This document shows positions 1 through 7,230 of a stretch of 10,990 nucleotides of DNA, piece by piece; position 1 is the first letter of the stretch, and each line of letters begins with the position of its first letter. Origin of the DNA: DATACZ01 sp036258795 (GTDB lineage: Bacteria; Actinomycetota; CADDZG01; JAHWKV01); contig DATACZ010000046.1 of NCBI GenBank assembly GCA_036258795.1, positions 1 through 10,990 on the forward strand. The letters run 5' to 3'. Below the pieces are notes generated by a model. The model saw only the letters and a program-made list of their open reading frames with translations. It was not told the origin of the DNA and did no database searches. A program made the position numbers and the translations under genes.

Positions 1-1521
1 GTCCGGGGGGACCTCATCATCGAGAGTTAGGCCCATGAGAGCTTCTCCCCCGATCGTCTGCCGGCTGACCTGCATGCTGGCAATGTTGACGCCGGCCTCG
101 CCCAGGACAGACCCCACTTGGCCGATTACTCCCGGCCGGTCTCGGTACCTGAGAAACGCCAGGTACCGCTCCGGAGCCATGTCCATCCCGTATTCGTAGA
201 CCTGGACTATCCGCTCTTGCTCTTTCTTGCCCACCAGAGAGCCGGCCACCGTGACCGTTCCCTGGTCGGAGCCTGCCCTCACCGAGACGAGGTTTACGTA
301 GTCCATCGAGACGGAGGACTTCGTCTCTTTGACCTCGATCCCCCGCTCTTCGGCAAACAGCGGGGCGTTGACGTAAGTGACAGACTCGTGAACCATCGAT
401 GAGAACAGCCCCTTGAGCCCGGCCAGCGTGAGCACACGCGTATCGTGCTCTGAAACGCTGCCCAGGAACTCGAAGTGAACCTCGGTAATCCTTGGCCCGG
501 CCACCGCGCTCAGAATCCTGCCCAGCTTTTCAGACAGCGGAATGAAGGGCCGGAGCGCCTCCGTGTACTCCACGCCGCCCTGTATGTTCACCGCATAGGG
601 AGCGAACTCACCCCTTAGCGCCAGCAGGACCTGCTCGGCGATGGTGGTGCCCGCCTTCTCCTGCGCCTCAAGGGTCGATGCTCCCAGATGCGGGGTCACC
701 ACGAACCCCGTGTGCTTGAAAAAAGGGTGATCTCCCGGGGGCTCCTTCTCGAAGACATCAAATGCCGCCCCGGCGACTATCCCATCCTTGTAGGCGTCGA
801 GGAGGGCTTCCTCGTCGACTATGCCACCCCGGGCGGCGTTGACTATACGAACCCCCGGCTTCATTTCCGCGAAGGCCTTCTCACCCAAGATCGCCCTGGT
901 CTCAGATGTCTTCGGAAGGTGGACGGTGACGAAGTCGGACTCCCGGCACACCTCCTCCAGATCGGCCGCCAGCTGGACACCGAGCTGAGTCGCCCTGGCT
1001 TTGGAAACGTAGGGATCATAGGCCAGCACGCGCATTCCAAAAGCGGCCGCACGTTGCGCGACCAGGGTTCCGATCCTGCCCATTCCCAGAATTCCCAGGG
1101 TCTTGCCGTGAAGCTCAACACCGGTGAACCGGTTACGCTCCCACTTGCCCGAGCGAAGCGAGGCGTCGGCCGACGGGATGTTGCGGGCCAGCGCCAGTAG
1201 CAGCGCCATTGTGTGCTCCGCCGCCGACAAGATGTTGCTCTGGGGAGCGTTGACGACCAGGATTCCCTGACGCGTTGCGGTATCGACATCGATATTGTCC
1301 AGGCCTATCCCGGCCCGTCCCACGACTTTGAGGCGCGAGCCCCGTTCCAAGACAGCTTTGTCGATATTGGTCGCGGACCGAACGATAACGGCGTCGTACT
1401 CAGCAATGATCTCCAGGAGCTTGTCCCGGGAAAGATCGAGGTGAACGTCGACCTCCAGCTCGGACTCAAGCTTTCGGACACCCTCCTCCGCCAGAGGCTC
1501 CGCCACCAGCACCTTCGTCAT
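1..1521 (-). CDS. serA: D-3-phosphoglycerate dehydrogenase, long ACT-domain form (3' end cut by window edge)
   Basis: Oxidises 3-phosphoglycerate to 3-phosphohydroxypyruvate with NAD+, the committed step of cytoplasmic L-serine synthesis. The visible 507 residues, read from ATG at 1521, begin MTKVLVAEPLAEEGVRKLE. The Rossmann motif GMGRIG is at residues 146-151 and a likely NAD-ribose-binding Asp at 169. The catalytic triad is R231 (NAARGG), E260 (FEKEPP) and H278 (TPHLG); each sits two residues below the corresponding M. tuberculosis SerA residue as I recall it. An intervening regulatory domain spans roughly 315-450. A C-terminal ACT domain starts near 455 (RYRDRPGVIGQVGSVLGEAG), the module that binds serine for feedback inhibition in this family. 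The frame is still open at base 1, so perhaps 20 residues are missing. The start overlaps the aminotransferase stop by 4 bp (ATGA), indicating translational coupling. The Shine-Dalgarno sequence is weak. Confidence 0.96.
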   Translation of the reverse strand, partial: MTKVLVAEPLAEEGVRKLESELEVDVHLDLSRDKLLEIIAEYDAVIVRSATNIDKAVLERGSRLKVVGRAGIGLDNIDVDTATRQGILVVNAPQSNILSAAEHTMALLLALARNIPSADASLRSGKWERNRFTGVELHGKTLGILGMGRIGTLVAQRAAAFGMRVLAYDPYVSKARATQLGVQLAADLEEVCRESDFVTVHLPKTSETRAILGEKAFAEMKPGVRIVNAARGGIVDEEALLDAYKDGIVAGAAFDVFEKEPPGDHPFFKHTGFVVTPHLGASTLEAQEKAGTTIAEQVLLALRGEFAPYAVNIQGGVEYTEALRPFIPLSEKLGRILSAVAGPRITEVHFEFLGSVSEHDTRVLTLAGLKGLFSSMVHESVTYVNAPLFAEERGIEVKETKSSVSMDYVNLVSVRAGSDQGTVTVAGSLVGKKEQERIVQVYEYGMDMAPERYLAFLRYRDRPGVIGQVGSVLGEAGVNIASMQVSRQTIGGEALMGLTLDDEVPPD

Positions 1522-2687
1522 GCGCCTGCCGGCGTCCCGCTGCTCAAAGCCTCCTCGGCCGCGGCCACCGCGGCGCCGAACTTGACCTGATATCCGAGCT
1601 CCGCCAAAACGAGCTCAAGGGCTCCGAAGAAACGCAGTATGTCCAAGGGCTCGAACCATCCAAGATGGCCAATTCGGAAGACCTGTCCCTTGAGAGGGCC
1701 CTGCCCCGGAGCAACGATGATCCCGTACTTGGATCGGAGCAGGCCCACAATCTGAGCATCGGTCAGCCCTTCGGGGTTTCGGACGGTGGTCACCACAACT
1801 GCTCGCTCGGGATCTTCCCCCATCAGGTCAAGGCCCAGAGCCTGGACTCCAGCCTTGACGGCCTTCGAGAGGCGGACGTGCCGGCCGATGATGGCGTCAC
1901 GGCCCTCCTGTTTGGCCACCCGGATGGAAGCCACGAGCCCTGCGATCACCGAGATGGCAGGTGTCCAGGGGCTTTCGGCATCCTTCCGCTCCATCGCCTC
2001 CTTGTAGGCGCTCCAGTCCCAGTAGAAGCGTGGTGCAGTCGAGTTGCGGTGGGCCTCCCAGGCTCTCTCCCCAACTGCGACGAATGCCACGCCCGGCGTT
2101 GCACCAAGTGCCTTCTGGGAACCTCCAACGCAGACGTCGATTCCCCACTCGTCCATCTGGATGTCGACCGCCCCCGCGCTCGATATGGCATCGACGACCA
2201 TGAGCCGATCCCGCTTGCGGACCTCCCGGGCGATCGGCTCAATGTCGTTGACCACGCCGGTGGAGGTCTCAGAGTGCTGGATGAACACAGCCTTGATCTC
2301 AGGGTCTTGGTCCAGAGCGTCGGTCACATCCTTGACCTTCGCCACCTGTCCCCACTCATAGTCGATTGAAGTCACCTGGCACCCAAACCTGGTGCACATG
2401 GTCTTGAATCGTTCCCCGAAGTACCCCACGGACACGACAAGCACCTTGTCGCCGGCAGAGACGATGTTGGCGACCGCCCCTTCCATCCCTCCACTTCCGG
2501 ACGACGTGTAGACCACCACGTCGGCGGTGGTACCAAGGAGCCACCGGGCGCCGTCAACAACCTCGTTCAAGAGTGCCGCGTACCCAGGACCACGGTGGTA
2601 AACAAGAGGCTCAGCCTGTGCTAGCAAAACGAAGTGCGGGACCGGCGTTGGCCCCGGTGTCATCAATATCTCTGGCCGGTCAGTCAC
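1518..2687 (-). CDS. PLP-dependent class V aminotransferase, probable phosphoserine/serine aminotransferase
   Basis: A 389-residue fold-type I PLP enzyme of the serine-pyruvate / alanine-glyoxylate aminotransferase family, whose members are sometimes annotated as the small subunit of soluble hydrogenase. The N-terminal motif MTPGPTPVP (residues 9-17) is typical. D166 in VVDAISS should contact the pyridine nitrogen, K192 in GGSQKALGATPG should form the Schiff base, and R338 in FRIGHLG should bind the substrate carboxylate. GTG at 2687 is chosen as start because AAGGAG lies 5 nt upstream. The gene overlaps serA by 4 bp, so it most likely transaminates 3-phosphohydroxypyruvate with glutamate, replacing a classical SerC. 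A similar class V aminotransferase-serA pair occurs in Thermotoga maritima, from memory. Serine-glyoxylate or alanine-glyoxylate exchange remains possible; the family is certain, the substrate is inferred. Confidence 0.93.
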   Translation of the reverse strand: MTDRPEILMTPGPTPVPHFVLLAQAEPLVYHRGPGYAALLNEVVDGARWLLGTTADVVVYTSSGSGGMEGAVANIVSAGDKVLVVSVGYFGERFKTMCTRFGCQVTSIDYEWGQVAKVKDVTDALDQDPEIKAVFIQHSETSTGVVNDIEPIAREVRKRDRLMVVDAISSAGAVDIQMDEWGIDVCVGGSQKALGATPGVAFVAVGERAWEAHRNSTAPRFYWDWSAYKEAMERKDAESPWTPAISVIAGLVASIRVAKQEGRDAIIGRHVRLSKAVKAGVQALGLDLMGEDPERAVVVTTVRNPEGLTDAQIVGLLRSKYGIIVAPGQGPLKGQVFRIGHLGWFEPLDILRFFGALELVLAELGYQVKFGAAVAAAEEALSSGTPAGA

Positions 2688-2692
2688 GGAAT

Positions 2693-2698
2693 CTCCTT
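2693..2698 (-). promoter_or_regulatory. Strong ribosome binding site of the class V aminotransferase
   Basis: On the minus strand the sequence reads AAGGAG, then ATTCC, then GTG. The 5-nt spacing fixes GTG at 2687 as the start. The site overlaps the edge of the imperfect palindrome at 2697-2712. Confidence 0.75.
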
Positions 2699-2712
2699 GA
2701 GCTCGAGTTCAA
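2697..2712. repeat. Imperfect 16-bp palindrome upstream of the serine genes
   Basis: TTGAGCTCGAGTTCAA is symmetrical at 14 of 16 positions around a CTCGAG core. It lies 10-25 bp upstream of the aminotransferase GTG and overlaps the ribosome binding site by two bases. It could be an operator for a dimeric regulator controlling the aminotransferase-serA pair. A chance origin cannot be excluded, because no second copy was noticed in the window. Confidence 0.3.
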
Positions 2713-2743
2713 AACAAGACTCCCGCGAGGAAAAAGCGCGGGA
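2711..2743 (-). terminator. Hairpin with T-rich tail between gatB and the aminotransferase, possible terminator or attenuator
   Basis: On the minus strand a perfect 7-bp stem, TCCCGCG (2743-2737) and CGCGGGA (2727-2721), encloses a 9-nt loop and is followed by GTCTTGTTTT. It lies about 50 bp past the gatB stop in the 103-bp spacer 2688-2790. This resembles a weak intrinsic terminator for gatCAB. If it works that way, the serine pair needs its own promoter in the short stretch after it; otherwise it may only attenuate read-through. The tail is interrupted by G and C, so confidence is limited. Confidence 0.4.
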
Positions 2744-2790
2744 AGAGCGTTTGGCGGTAAGCAAACCCACCCAGTTTAACCATGGACGGT

Positions 2791-4260
2791 CTAGCCGAGC
2801 ATCCCAAGCTTTTCTCTCAGCATCTGTCTGATCACCTGGGGGTTGCCCTGGCCCCTGGTCGCCTTCATCACCTGACCCATCAGGAATCCGAAGGGTTTCT
2901 CATCCCCGCCGGCAATTCTTGTAGCCACCTCTTGATTAGCCTTGATGACCTGATCGATGGCATCCCCGAGTTGCTCGCGGTCGGATACCTGTTGCATACC
3001 CTCTGCCTCCACCAGCTCCTTGGGGCTTCCTCCATTCCTTATCATCGTGGCCAGCACCTGCTGCCCCTGAGTCTTGGAGATCGTGCCGCCGGCTACCAAG
3101 TCAACCAGTTCAGCCATATGGACTGGATCAACCCGGGGCCCTTCCTCGGCTCCCAATCCTCCGGGCAGGGCACCAATCAAGTCGTTGGCAACCCAGTTGG
3201 CGATCTGCTTCGGGTCGGCCACTTTGGCGGCCTCCAGGGTTGCCTGGTACAGATCGCCCAGCCACTTCGACGAGACGAGGACGCCAGCATCGTAGGGGCT
3301 GAGGCCGAGCTCCTCTACGAATCGGTGCCTCCGCTGTGACGGCAGCTCCGGGAGCTCTTCATGTAGCTGGCGAAGCCACTCCACTGACGGCTCCACCGGC
3401 ACCAGATCGGGCTCCGGAAAGTACCGGTAATCGAACGCCTCCTCCTTGGTTCTGAGCGGCTTGGTCTGTCCTGACTTCTCGTCCCAGTGGCGGGTCGACT
3501 GCTCCACCGCGGCACCCTTCTCCAGAAGGGCCTTTTGCCTGCCTTGCTCGAACTCCAGCGCTCTCAAGAGCGATCTAAGTGAATTCATGTTCTTGATTTC
3601 CGCCTTCGCTCCCCTCTGACCTGACGGGGCCACCGAGATGTTGGCGTCGATTCGCATGGAGCCTTCTTCCATGCGCACATCCGACACCTCCAGCGACTCG
3701 AGTATTGCCCGTAGCTCCGCCGCAAAGGCCCGGGCCATCTCGGGGGAGGTGATGTCGGGTTCCGTCACTATCTCGACGAGCGGGGTTCCGGCACGGTTGA
3801 AGTCTTCCAGGGAGTACTCGGCCTCATGGATGCGCCCGCCGCCCCCCACATGTATCGACTTCCCAGTGTCCTCCTCCAGGTGGACCCGAGTGATTCCCAC
3901 CGGCCATGCCCTTCCGTTGGCCTCGATGTCGAGCCTCCCACTCACGCCGACGGGAAGGTCGTACTGAGAGATCTGGTAGTTCTTGGGCATGTCCGGATAG
4001 AAGTAGTTCTTCCTGTGGAAGACGGAGCGGGCCTCTATCGTGCAGCCGAGCGCCATGCCGATCTTGTTCGTAAACTCCACGGCCCGCTCGTTTAGCACCG
4101 GCAAAGTTCCCGGGTGACCCAGACAGACGGGACATACCCTGGTGTTCGGCTCGCCGCCGAACCCAACGGGACACCCGCAGAACAACTTCGTCTTCGTCCG
4201 CAGCTCGACGTGGACCTCGAGGCCGATCGTGGTCAGCAAGCCTTCGGCGACCTGATTCAT
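2791..4260 (-). CDS. gatB: Aspartyl/glutamyl-tRNA amidotransferase subunit B
   Basis: The tRNA-binding and kinase-like subunit of GatCAB. It phosphorylates Glu-tRNA(Gln) or Asp-tRNA(Asn) and receives ammonia channelled from GatA, in the cytoplasm. From ATG at 4260 the product is 489 residues, a normal family length. The signature TIGLEVHVEL is at residues 11-20. The zinc-site cysteines are C28 and C30 (KLFCGCP) and C43 and C46 (RVCPVCLGHPG). The cradle motif YSLEDFNRAGTPLVEIVTEP follows, and the C-terminus carries the helical YqeY-like tRNA-binding tail (KPFGFLMGQVMKATRGQG). The start at 4260 overlaps the gatA stop as ATGA and has GGAG 6 nt upstream. An in-frame ATG at 4272 would give four more residues, and longer extensions into gatA are unlikely. 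It is third in the gatC-gatA-gatB operon. Confidence 0.97.
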   Translation of the reverse strand: MNQVAEGLLTTIGLEVHVELRTKTKLFCGCPVGFGGEPNTRVCPVCLGHPGTLPVLNERAVEFTNKIGMALGCTIEARSVFHRKNYFYPDMPKNYQISQYDLPVGVSGRLDIEANGRAWPVGITRVHLEEDTGKSIHVGGGGRIHEAEYSLEDFNRAGTPLVEIVTEPDITSPEMARAFAAELRAILESLEVSDVRMEEGSMRIDANISVAPSGQRGAKAEIKNMNSLRSLLRALEFEQGRQKALLEKGAAVEQSTRHWDEKSGQTKPLRTKEEAFDYRYFPEPDLVPVEPSVEWLRQLHEELPELPSQRRHRFVEELGLSPYDAGVLVSSKWLGDLYQATLEAAKVADPKQIANWVANDLIGALPGGLGAEEGPRVDPVHMAELVDLVAGGTISKTQGQQVLATMIRNGGSPKELVEAEGMQQVSDREQLGDAIDQVIKANQEVATRIAGGDEKPFGFLMGQVMKATRGQGNPQVIRQMLREKLGMLG

Positions 4261-5729
4261 TGGCCGCTCCATATGGGCGGCTTGTCCGAAAAGCCCAACT
4301 CTTGCTCGAAGGCGTAAGCGGCCTGCAACATCAACTGCTCGTCCAGCGCCCTGGCCATGAACTGCAGGCCAACCGGAAGGCCATCGTCCGGCGAGAGGCC
4401 GCATGGGACCGTGATGGCCGGGGTCCCCGCCAGTGGTGAGGGCACGGTGCAGATGTCGGAGAGATACATCGTTAATGGATCCTGCAGCTTCTCGCCCAGA
4501 CGGAAGGCCGTCGTGGGGGTCGTGGGCGAGATCAGGAGGTCGAAGTCTTCATATGCCCGGGCAAAGTCCCGGACGATCAGAGTGCGGGCCTTTTGGGCTT
4601 TCAGGTAGAAGGCGTCGTAGTAGCCGGCCGACAGGGAGTAGGTTCCGAGCATGATTCTTCTCTTCACCTCACTGCCAAAGCCCTTGGCCCTGGTAAGGGA
4701 ATTCATGGAGGTGACATCGGGGGCATCGACCCGAAGGCCGTATCTCACCCCGTCGTACCGGGCGAGGTTCGCGGATGCCTCGGCCGGCGCGATGAGGTAA
4801 TAGACGTCGATCCCGTAGTTGAAGCTCGGCAGCGATACCTCACCGATCTCCGCCCCAAGCTTCTCGAGGAGCAAGACGGCTTCCTGAAACTTCTGCTTTA
4901 CACCCGGCTCCAGGCCCACATCGGAGATCTCCTTCACAATCCCGATCCGGCAACCTTCGATCCCTTCGCTCAGCGTGCCAACGTAATCCGGAACGGAGTT
5001 CGAAAGTGAGGTGGAGTCTCTGGGATCGTGACCACTGATGGCCTTTAGGATCACCGCCGCGTCTTTGACGTCCCGGGTAATGGGCCCCGCCTGATCCAGG
5101 GAGGAGGCAAACGCGATAAGCCCGAACCTCGACACCCGGCCGTAGGTCGGCTTGACGCCCACCACGCCACACAGGGACGCGGGTTGCCTTATGCTGCCCC
5201 CCGTATCCGTACCCAGGCTCCAGACGGCCTCTCCCGCCGCTACGGCCGCGGCGCTGCCCCCGGATGATCCTCCGGGAACTCGCTCCAGATCCCAGGGGTT
5301 GTGGGTGGGGTAATAAGCCGAGTTTTCCGTGGAGGATCCCATGGCGAACTCGTCCAGGTTGGTCTTTCCGACCAGCGGTGCCCCAGCCGCCTCCAGGCGT
5401 TCCGCGACGGTAGCCGAGTACGGGGGCACATAACCCTGGAGAATCTTGGAGCCTGCCGTTGAAGTAATCCCTTTGGTGCAGATGATGTCCTTCAATGCCA
5501 GCGGAACCCCGGCAACGGCACCAAGCGCCTCGCCGGAGGCTATTGCGGCATCCACCCGGTCTGCGGCGTCCCTGGCCGCATCCGGCGTGACCGTGAGGTA
5601 GGCGCGAACTTTGGGCTCGCAAAACTCGATGCGGTCAAGCACCGACTCGGTTACTTGCCTTGCGCTGACCTCACCGGCCGCGATCAACGAAGCCAACCGG
5701 CTTCCGGTCTCCTCCCAGAGCTCCGCCAA
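4257..5729 (-). CDS. gatA: Aspartyl/glutamyl-tRNA amidotransferase subunit A (glutaminase/amidase subunit)
   Basis: The amidase-signature subunit of GatCAB. It hydrolyses glutamine and passes ammonia to the GatB active site. The 490-residue length is typical. The Ser-cisSer-Lys triad can be read as K80 (PLALKDII), S155 (PGGSSGGS) and S179 (GTDTGGSIRQPAS), each one residue above the S. aureus GatA numbering as I recall it. The substrate-loop motifs KTNLDEFAMGSSTENSA and KPTYGRVSRFGL are intact. The start is taken as TTG at 5729, two bases after the gatC stop, with AGAGGA 6 nt upstream at 5741-5736; no better ATG is near. The last four bases overlap gatB. No truncation or frameshift is seen. 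Confidence 0.97.
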   Translation of the reverse strand: MAELWEETGSRLASLIAAGEVSARQVTESVLDRIEFCEPKVRAYLTVTPDAARDAADRVDAAIASGEALGAVAGVPLALKDIICTKGITSTAGSKILQGYVPPYSATVAERLEAAGAPLVGKTNLDEFAMGSSTENSAYYPTHNPWDLERVPGGSSGGSAAAVAAGEAVWSLGTDTGGSIRQPASLCGVVGVKPTYGRVSRFGLIAFASSLDQAGPITRDVKDAAVILKAISGHDPRDSTSLSNSVPDYVGTLSEGIEGCRIGIVKEISDVGLEPGVKQKFQEAVLLLEKLGAEIGEVSLPSFNYGIDVYYLIAPAEASANLARYDGVRYGLRVDAPDVTSMNSLTRAKGFGSEVKRRIMLGTYSLSAGYYDAFYLKAQKARTLIVRDFARAYEDFDLLISPTTPTTAFRLGEKLQDPLTMYLSDICTVPSPLAGTPAITVPCGLSPDDGLPVGLQFMARALDEQLMLQAAYAFEQELGFSDKPPIWSGQ

Positions 5730-5731
5730 TC

Positions 5732-6025
5732 TCAGTCCTCTTCCAATATCCGGGGGACGCGAAAGAATCCATCCTCCGCCAGTGGCGCGTTGCTGAGGGC
5801 CTCCTGCTGGGTCAATGGCGGCTGTATCTCATCGGGGCGAGAGACGTTTACGAGGGGAATGGGGTGAGAGGTCGGCTCGACTCCCTCCGTGTCAAGAGCC
5901 GTCACCTTGGCGGCATGGTCGAGGATCCTGGACAGCTGAGACCGAAACAGCTCCAACTCTTCCTCCGAAAGGGCTAGCCGCGCCAGCTTGGCCACGTGCT
6001 CTACGTCGCTGAGCTCAATTCCCAA
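5732..6025 (-). CDS. gatC: Aspartyl/glutamyl-tRNA amidotransferase subunit C
   Basis: The small subunit that wraps around GatA and stabilises the GatA-GatB complex. From TTG at 6025 it is 97 residues, the usual size. The N-terminal helix ELSDVEHVAKLARLALSEEE is the family hallmark, followed by the helix around FRSQLSRILDHAAKV and the C-terminal region with RPDEIQPPL and APLAEDGFFRVPRILEED, where PDE and GFFRVPRI are conserved. TTG at 6025 is preferred because the family motif begins just after it and AAGGAG lies 8 nt upstream; CTG at 6028 is an alternative. The frame stays open upstream to 6208, but that extension looks unlike GatC and its ATG at 6082 has a poor ribosome binding site. First gene of the gatCAB operon, divergent from hemE. 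Confidence 0.94.
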   Translation of the reverse strand: MGIELSDVEHVAKLARLALSEEELELFRSQLSRILDHAAKVTALDTEGVEPTSHPIPLVNVSRPDEIQPPLTQQEALSNAPLAEDGFFRVPRILEED

Positions 6026-6033
6026 CAGCCAAA

Positions 6034-6039
6034 CTCCTT
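6034..6039 (-). promoter_or_regulatory. Ribosome binding site deciding the gatC start
   Basis: The minus strand reads AAGGAG followed by 8 nt to TTG at 6025 (5 nt to CTG at 6028). It supports a start just before the conserved GatC helix and argues against the longer open frame beginning further upstream. Confidence 0.65.
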
Positions 6040-6048
6040 CGCCTTGCT

Positions 6049-6081
6049 TGTCGCTGTACGATCGTCGTTGGTTCAGCGACA
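6049..6081. repeat. 8-bp inverted repeat in the divergent spacer, candidate operator
   Basis: TGTCGCTG at 6049-6056 and its exact reverse complement CAGCGACA at 6074-6081 are separated by 17 bp, so half-sites are 25 bp apart centre to centre. It lies 24-56 bp upstream of the gatC start and about 90-120 bp upstream of the hemE ATG, where one regulator could affect both genes. Function is inferred from position and symmetry only. Confidence 0.3.
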
Positions 6082-6171
6082 TTCTGACAACTTCAGCCGG
6101 GCCCGGGACGGCAGCTCTCGTTGAAGCGTAGTGGTCCACGAGCCGCTGGCCATGAGAGGCTACGCCACCGC

Positions 6172-7230
6172 ATGGAGTATGTTGGCAAAACTGTGGACCC
6201 CTCCTCAAAGAAAGAGCGGTTCTTGCGTGCCTGCCGCCGGGAGCCGGTTGACGTAACCCCGATCTGGATGATGCGGCAAGCTGGTCGAAGCCTGCCTGCC
6301 TACCGCCGCCTGCGGGAAAGGTTCTCGTTCAAGGAAATCGCCACCGACGCTGCCCTCACCGCCGAGGTTACCTTGATGCCCATGGATGCTCTAGACGTCG
6401 ATGCCGCGATCATCTTTGCCGACATCATGACGCCCATGGCCGCCTTGGGAGTGGAGTACGACATCATCGAGGGACAGGGCCCGCTGATCAAGCGGCCGAT
6501 CAGAAGCATGTCCGAGTTGGAAAGCCTGGACCCCATTCCGGTCTCCGAGGCCGTGCCCGAGCTTTTTGAGGCCATCGGCATCGTTAGGAAGGAGCTTGAC
6601 GGAGTTGCTCCGGTAATCGGCTTTGCGGGGGCCCCCTTTACGCTGGCCAGTTACCTTATCGAAGGCCGGGCCAACAAGGAGTTCCACCACACCAAACGGC
6701 TGATGCATCATGACGCTGAGACCTGGCATGCGTTGCTGGATCGGCTTGCCGGAACTATCGCCGAGTATCTCAGGACCCAGGTACAGGCTGGCATTCAGGC
6801 ATTTCAGCTGTTCGACAGCTGGGTGGGACAACTAAGTCCGATGGAGTATCAGCGGTACGCCCTGCCTCATACCTCGAGGGTATTTCGGGAAACTGCCGAC
6901 CTGGGGGTGGACCGCATCCACTTCGGGACCGGCATCAAGCCGCTCTTGGAGCTCATGGCGCTTCCGGACCCGGAGGTCATCGGCATCGACTGGACGGTTC
7001 CCCTCGACTTAGCTTGGGAGCGAATCGGCAGCCGGGCGATCCAGGGAAACCTCGACCCCAGGACCCTGCTGGGCCCGCGGCACGAGATGATCCGTCAAGC
7101 CGAGAACGTCCTGAAGCTGGCATCCGGCCGGCCGGGGCACATCTTCAACCTGGGACACGGCGTACTCCCCGACACTCCCCTCGGCAATCTCAAGGCTTTG
7201 GTCGAGACTGTTCACTCCTTTTCACCATGA
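6172..7230 (+). CDS. hemE: Uroporphyrinogen decarboxylase
   Basis: Cytoplasmic, cofactor-free enzyme that removes four carboxyl groups from uroporphyrinogen III to give coproporphyrinogen III. The 352-residue product has the N-terminal signature PIWMMRQAGRSLPAYR with R35 and R39 for substrate carboxylates, D84 in IIFADIM (the key active-site Asp), Y161 in GFAGAPFTLASYLIEG, and H329 in FNLGHGVLPDTP. ATG at 6172 is chosen because the homologous sequence begins shortly after it and the length fits. It has no well-spaced Shine-Dalgarno sequence, so a leaderless or weakly initiated message is possible. TTG at 6121 would add 17 residues without family resemblance. It is first in the heme operon and overlaps hemH by 4 bp (ATGA). 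Confidence 0.97.
   Translation: MEYVGKTVDPSSKKERFLRACRREPVDVTPIWMMRQAGRSLPAYRRLRERFSFKEIATDAALTAEVTLMPMDALDVDAAIIFADIMTPMAALGVEYDIIEGQGPLIKRPIRSMSELESLDPIPVSEAVPELFEAIGIVRKELDGVAPVIGFAGAPFTLASYLIEGRANKEFHHTKRLMHHDAETWHALLDRLAGTIAEYLRTQVQAGIQAFQLFDSWVGQLSPMEYQRYALPHTSRVFRETADLGVDRIHFGTGIKPLLELMALPDPEVIGIDWTVPLDLAWERIGSRAIQGNLDPRTLLGPRHEMIRQAENVLKLASGRPGHIFNLGHGVLPDTPLGNLKALVETVHSFSP

Larger units (their letters stand above)
6026..6171. promoter_or_regulatory. Divergent spacer between gatC and hemE, presumed to hold both promoters
   Basis: This 146-bp region must contain the 5' control signals for both operons. It includes the gatC ribosome binding site, an 8-bp inverted repeat (6049-6056 with 6074-6081), and a 10-bp GC palindrome CCGGGCCCGG at 6097-6106. 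I could not identify a convincing -35/-10 pair for either direction by eye, and no terminator or small gene is evident. Confidence 0.5.

Noticed and set aside
688..1200. A 170-codon plus-strand open frame opposite serA
   Set aside because: It is antisense to the NAD-binding domain, whose motifs are intact on the minus strand.
1665..2369. A 234-codon open frame on the plus strand opposite the class V aminotransferase
   Set aside because: It is antisense to a gene with clear catalytic motifs, its translation resembles no family, and it has no ribosome binding site. GC-biased third positions explain it.
2782..3339. A 185-codon plus-strand open frame opposite the 3' end of gatB
   Set aside because: Antisense shadow of the conserved GatB tail domain; its low-complexity, His/Leu-rich translation is typical of reversed GC-rich coding sequence.
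4261..4404. N-terminal extension of gatB into gatA
   Set aside because: The extra residues are an out-of-frame reading of the gatA 3' end; the ATGA overlap and GGAG place the start at 4260.
6097..6106. 10-bp palindrome CCGGGCCCGG in the divergent spacer
   Set aside because: A pure G/C palindrome of this length is readily expected in a high-GC genome and has no other supporting context, so it is only noted in the spacer entry.
6026..6208. N-terminal extension of gatC into the divergent spacer and hemE
   Set aside because: The extension would reach past the hemE start, has no GatC resemblance, and AAGGAG supports TTG at 6025.
7014..7226. N-terminal extension of hemH inside hemE
   Set aside because: The added residues are proline/arginine-rich out-of-frame hemE sequence; the ATGA overlap at 7227 fits the ferrochelatase N-terminus.
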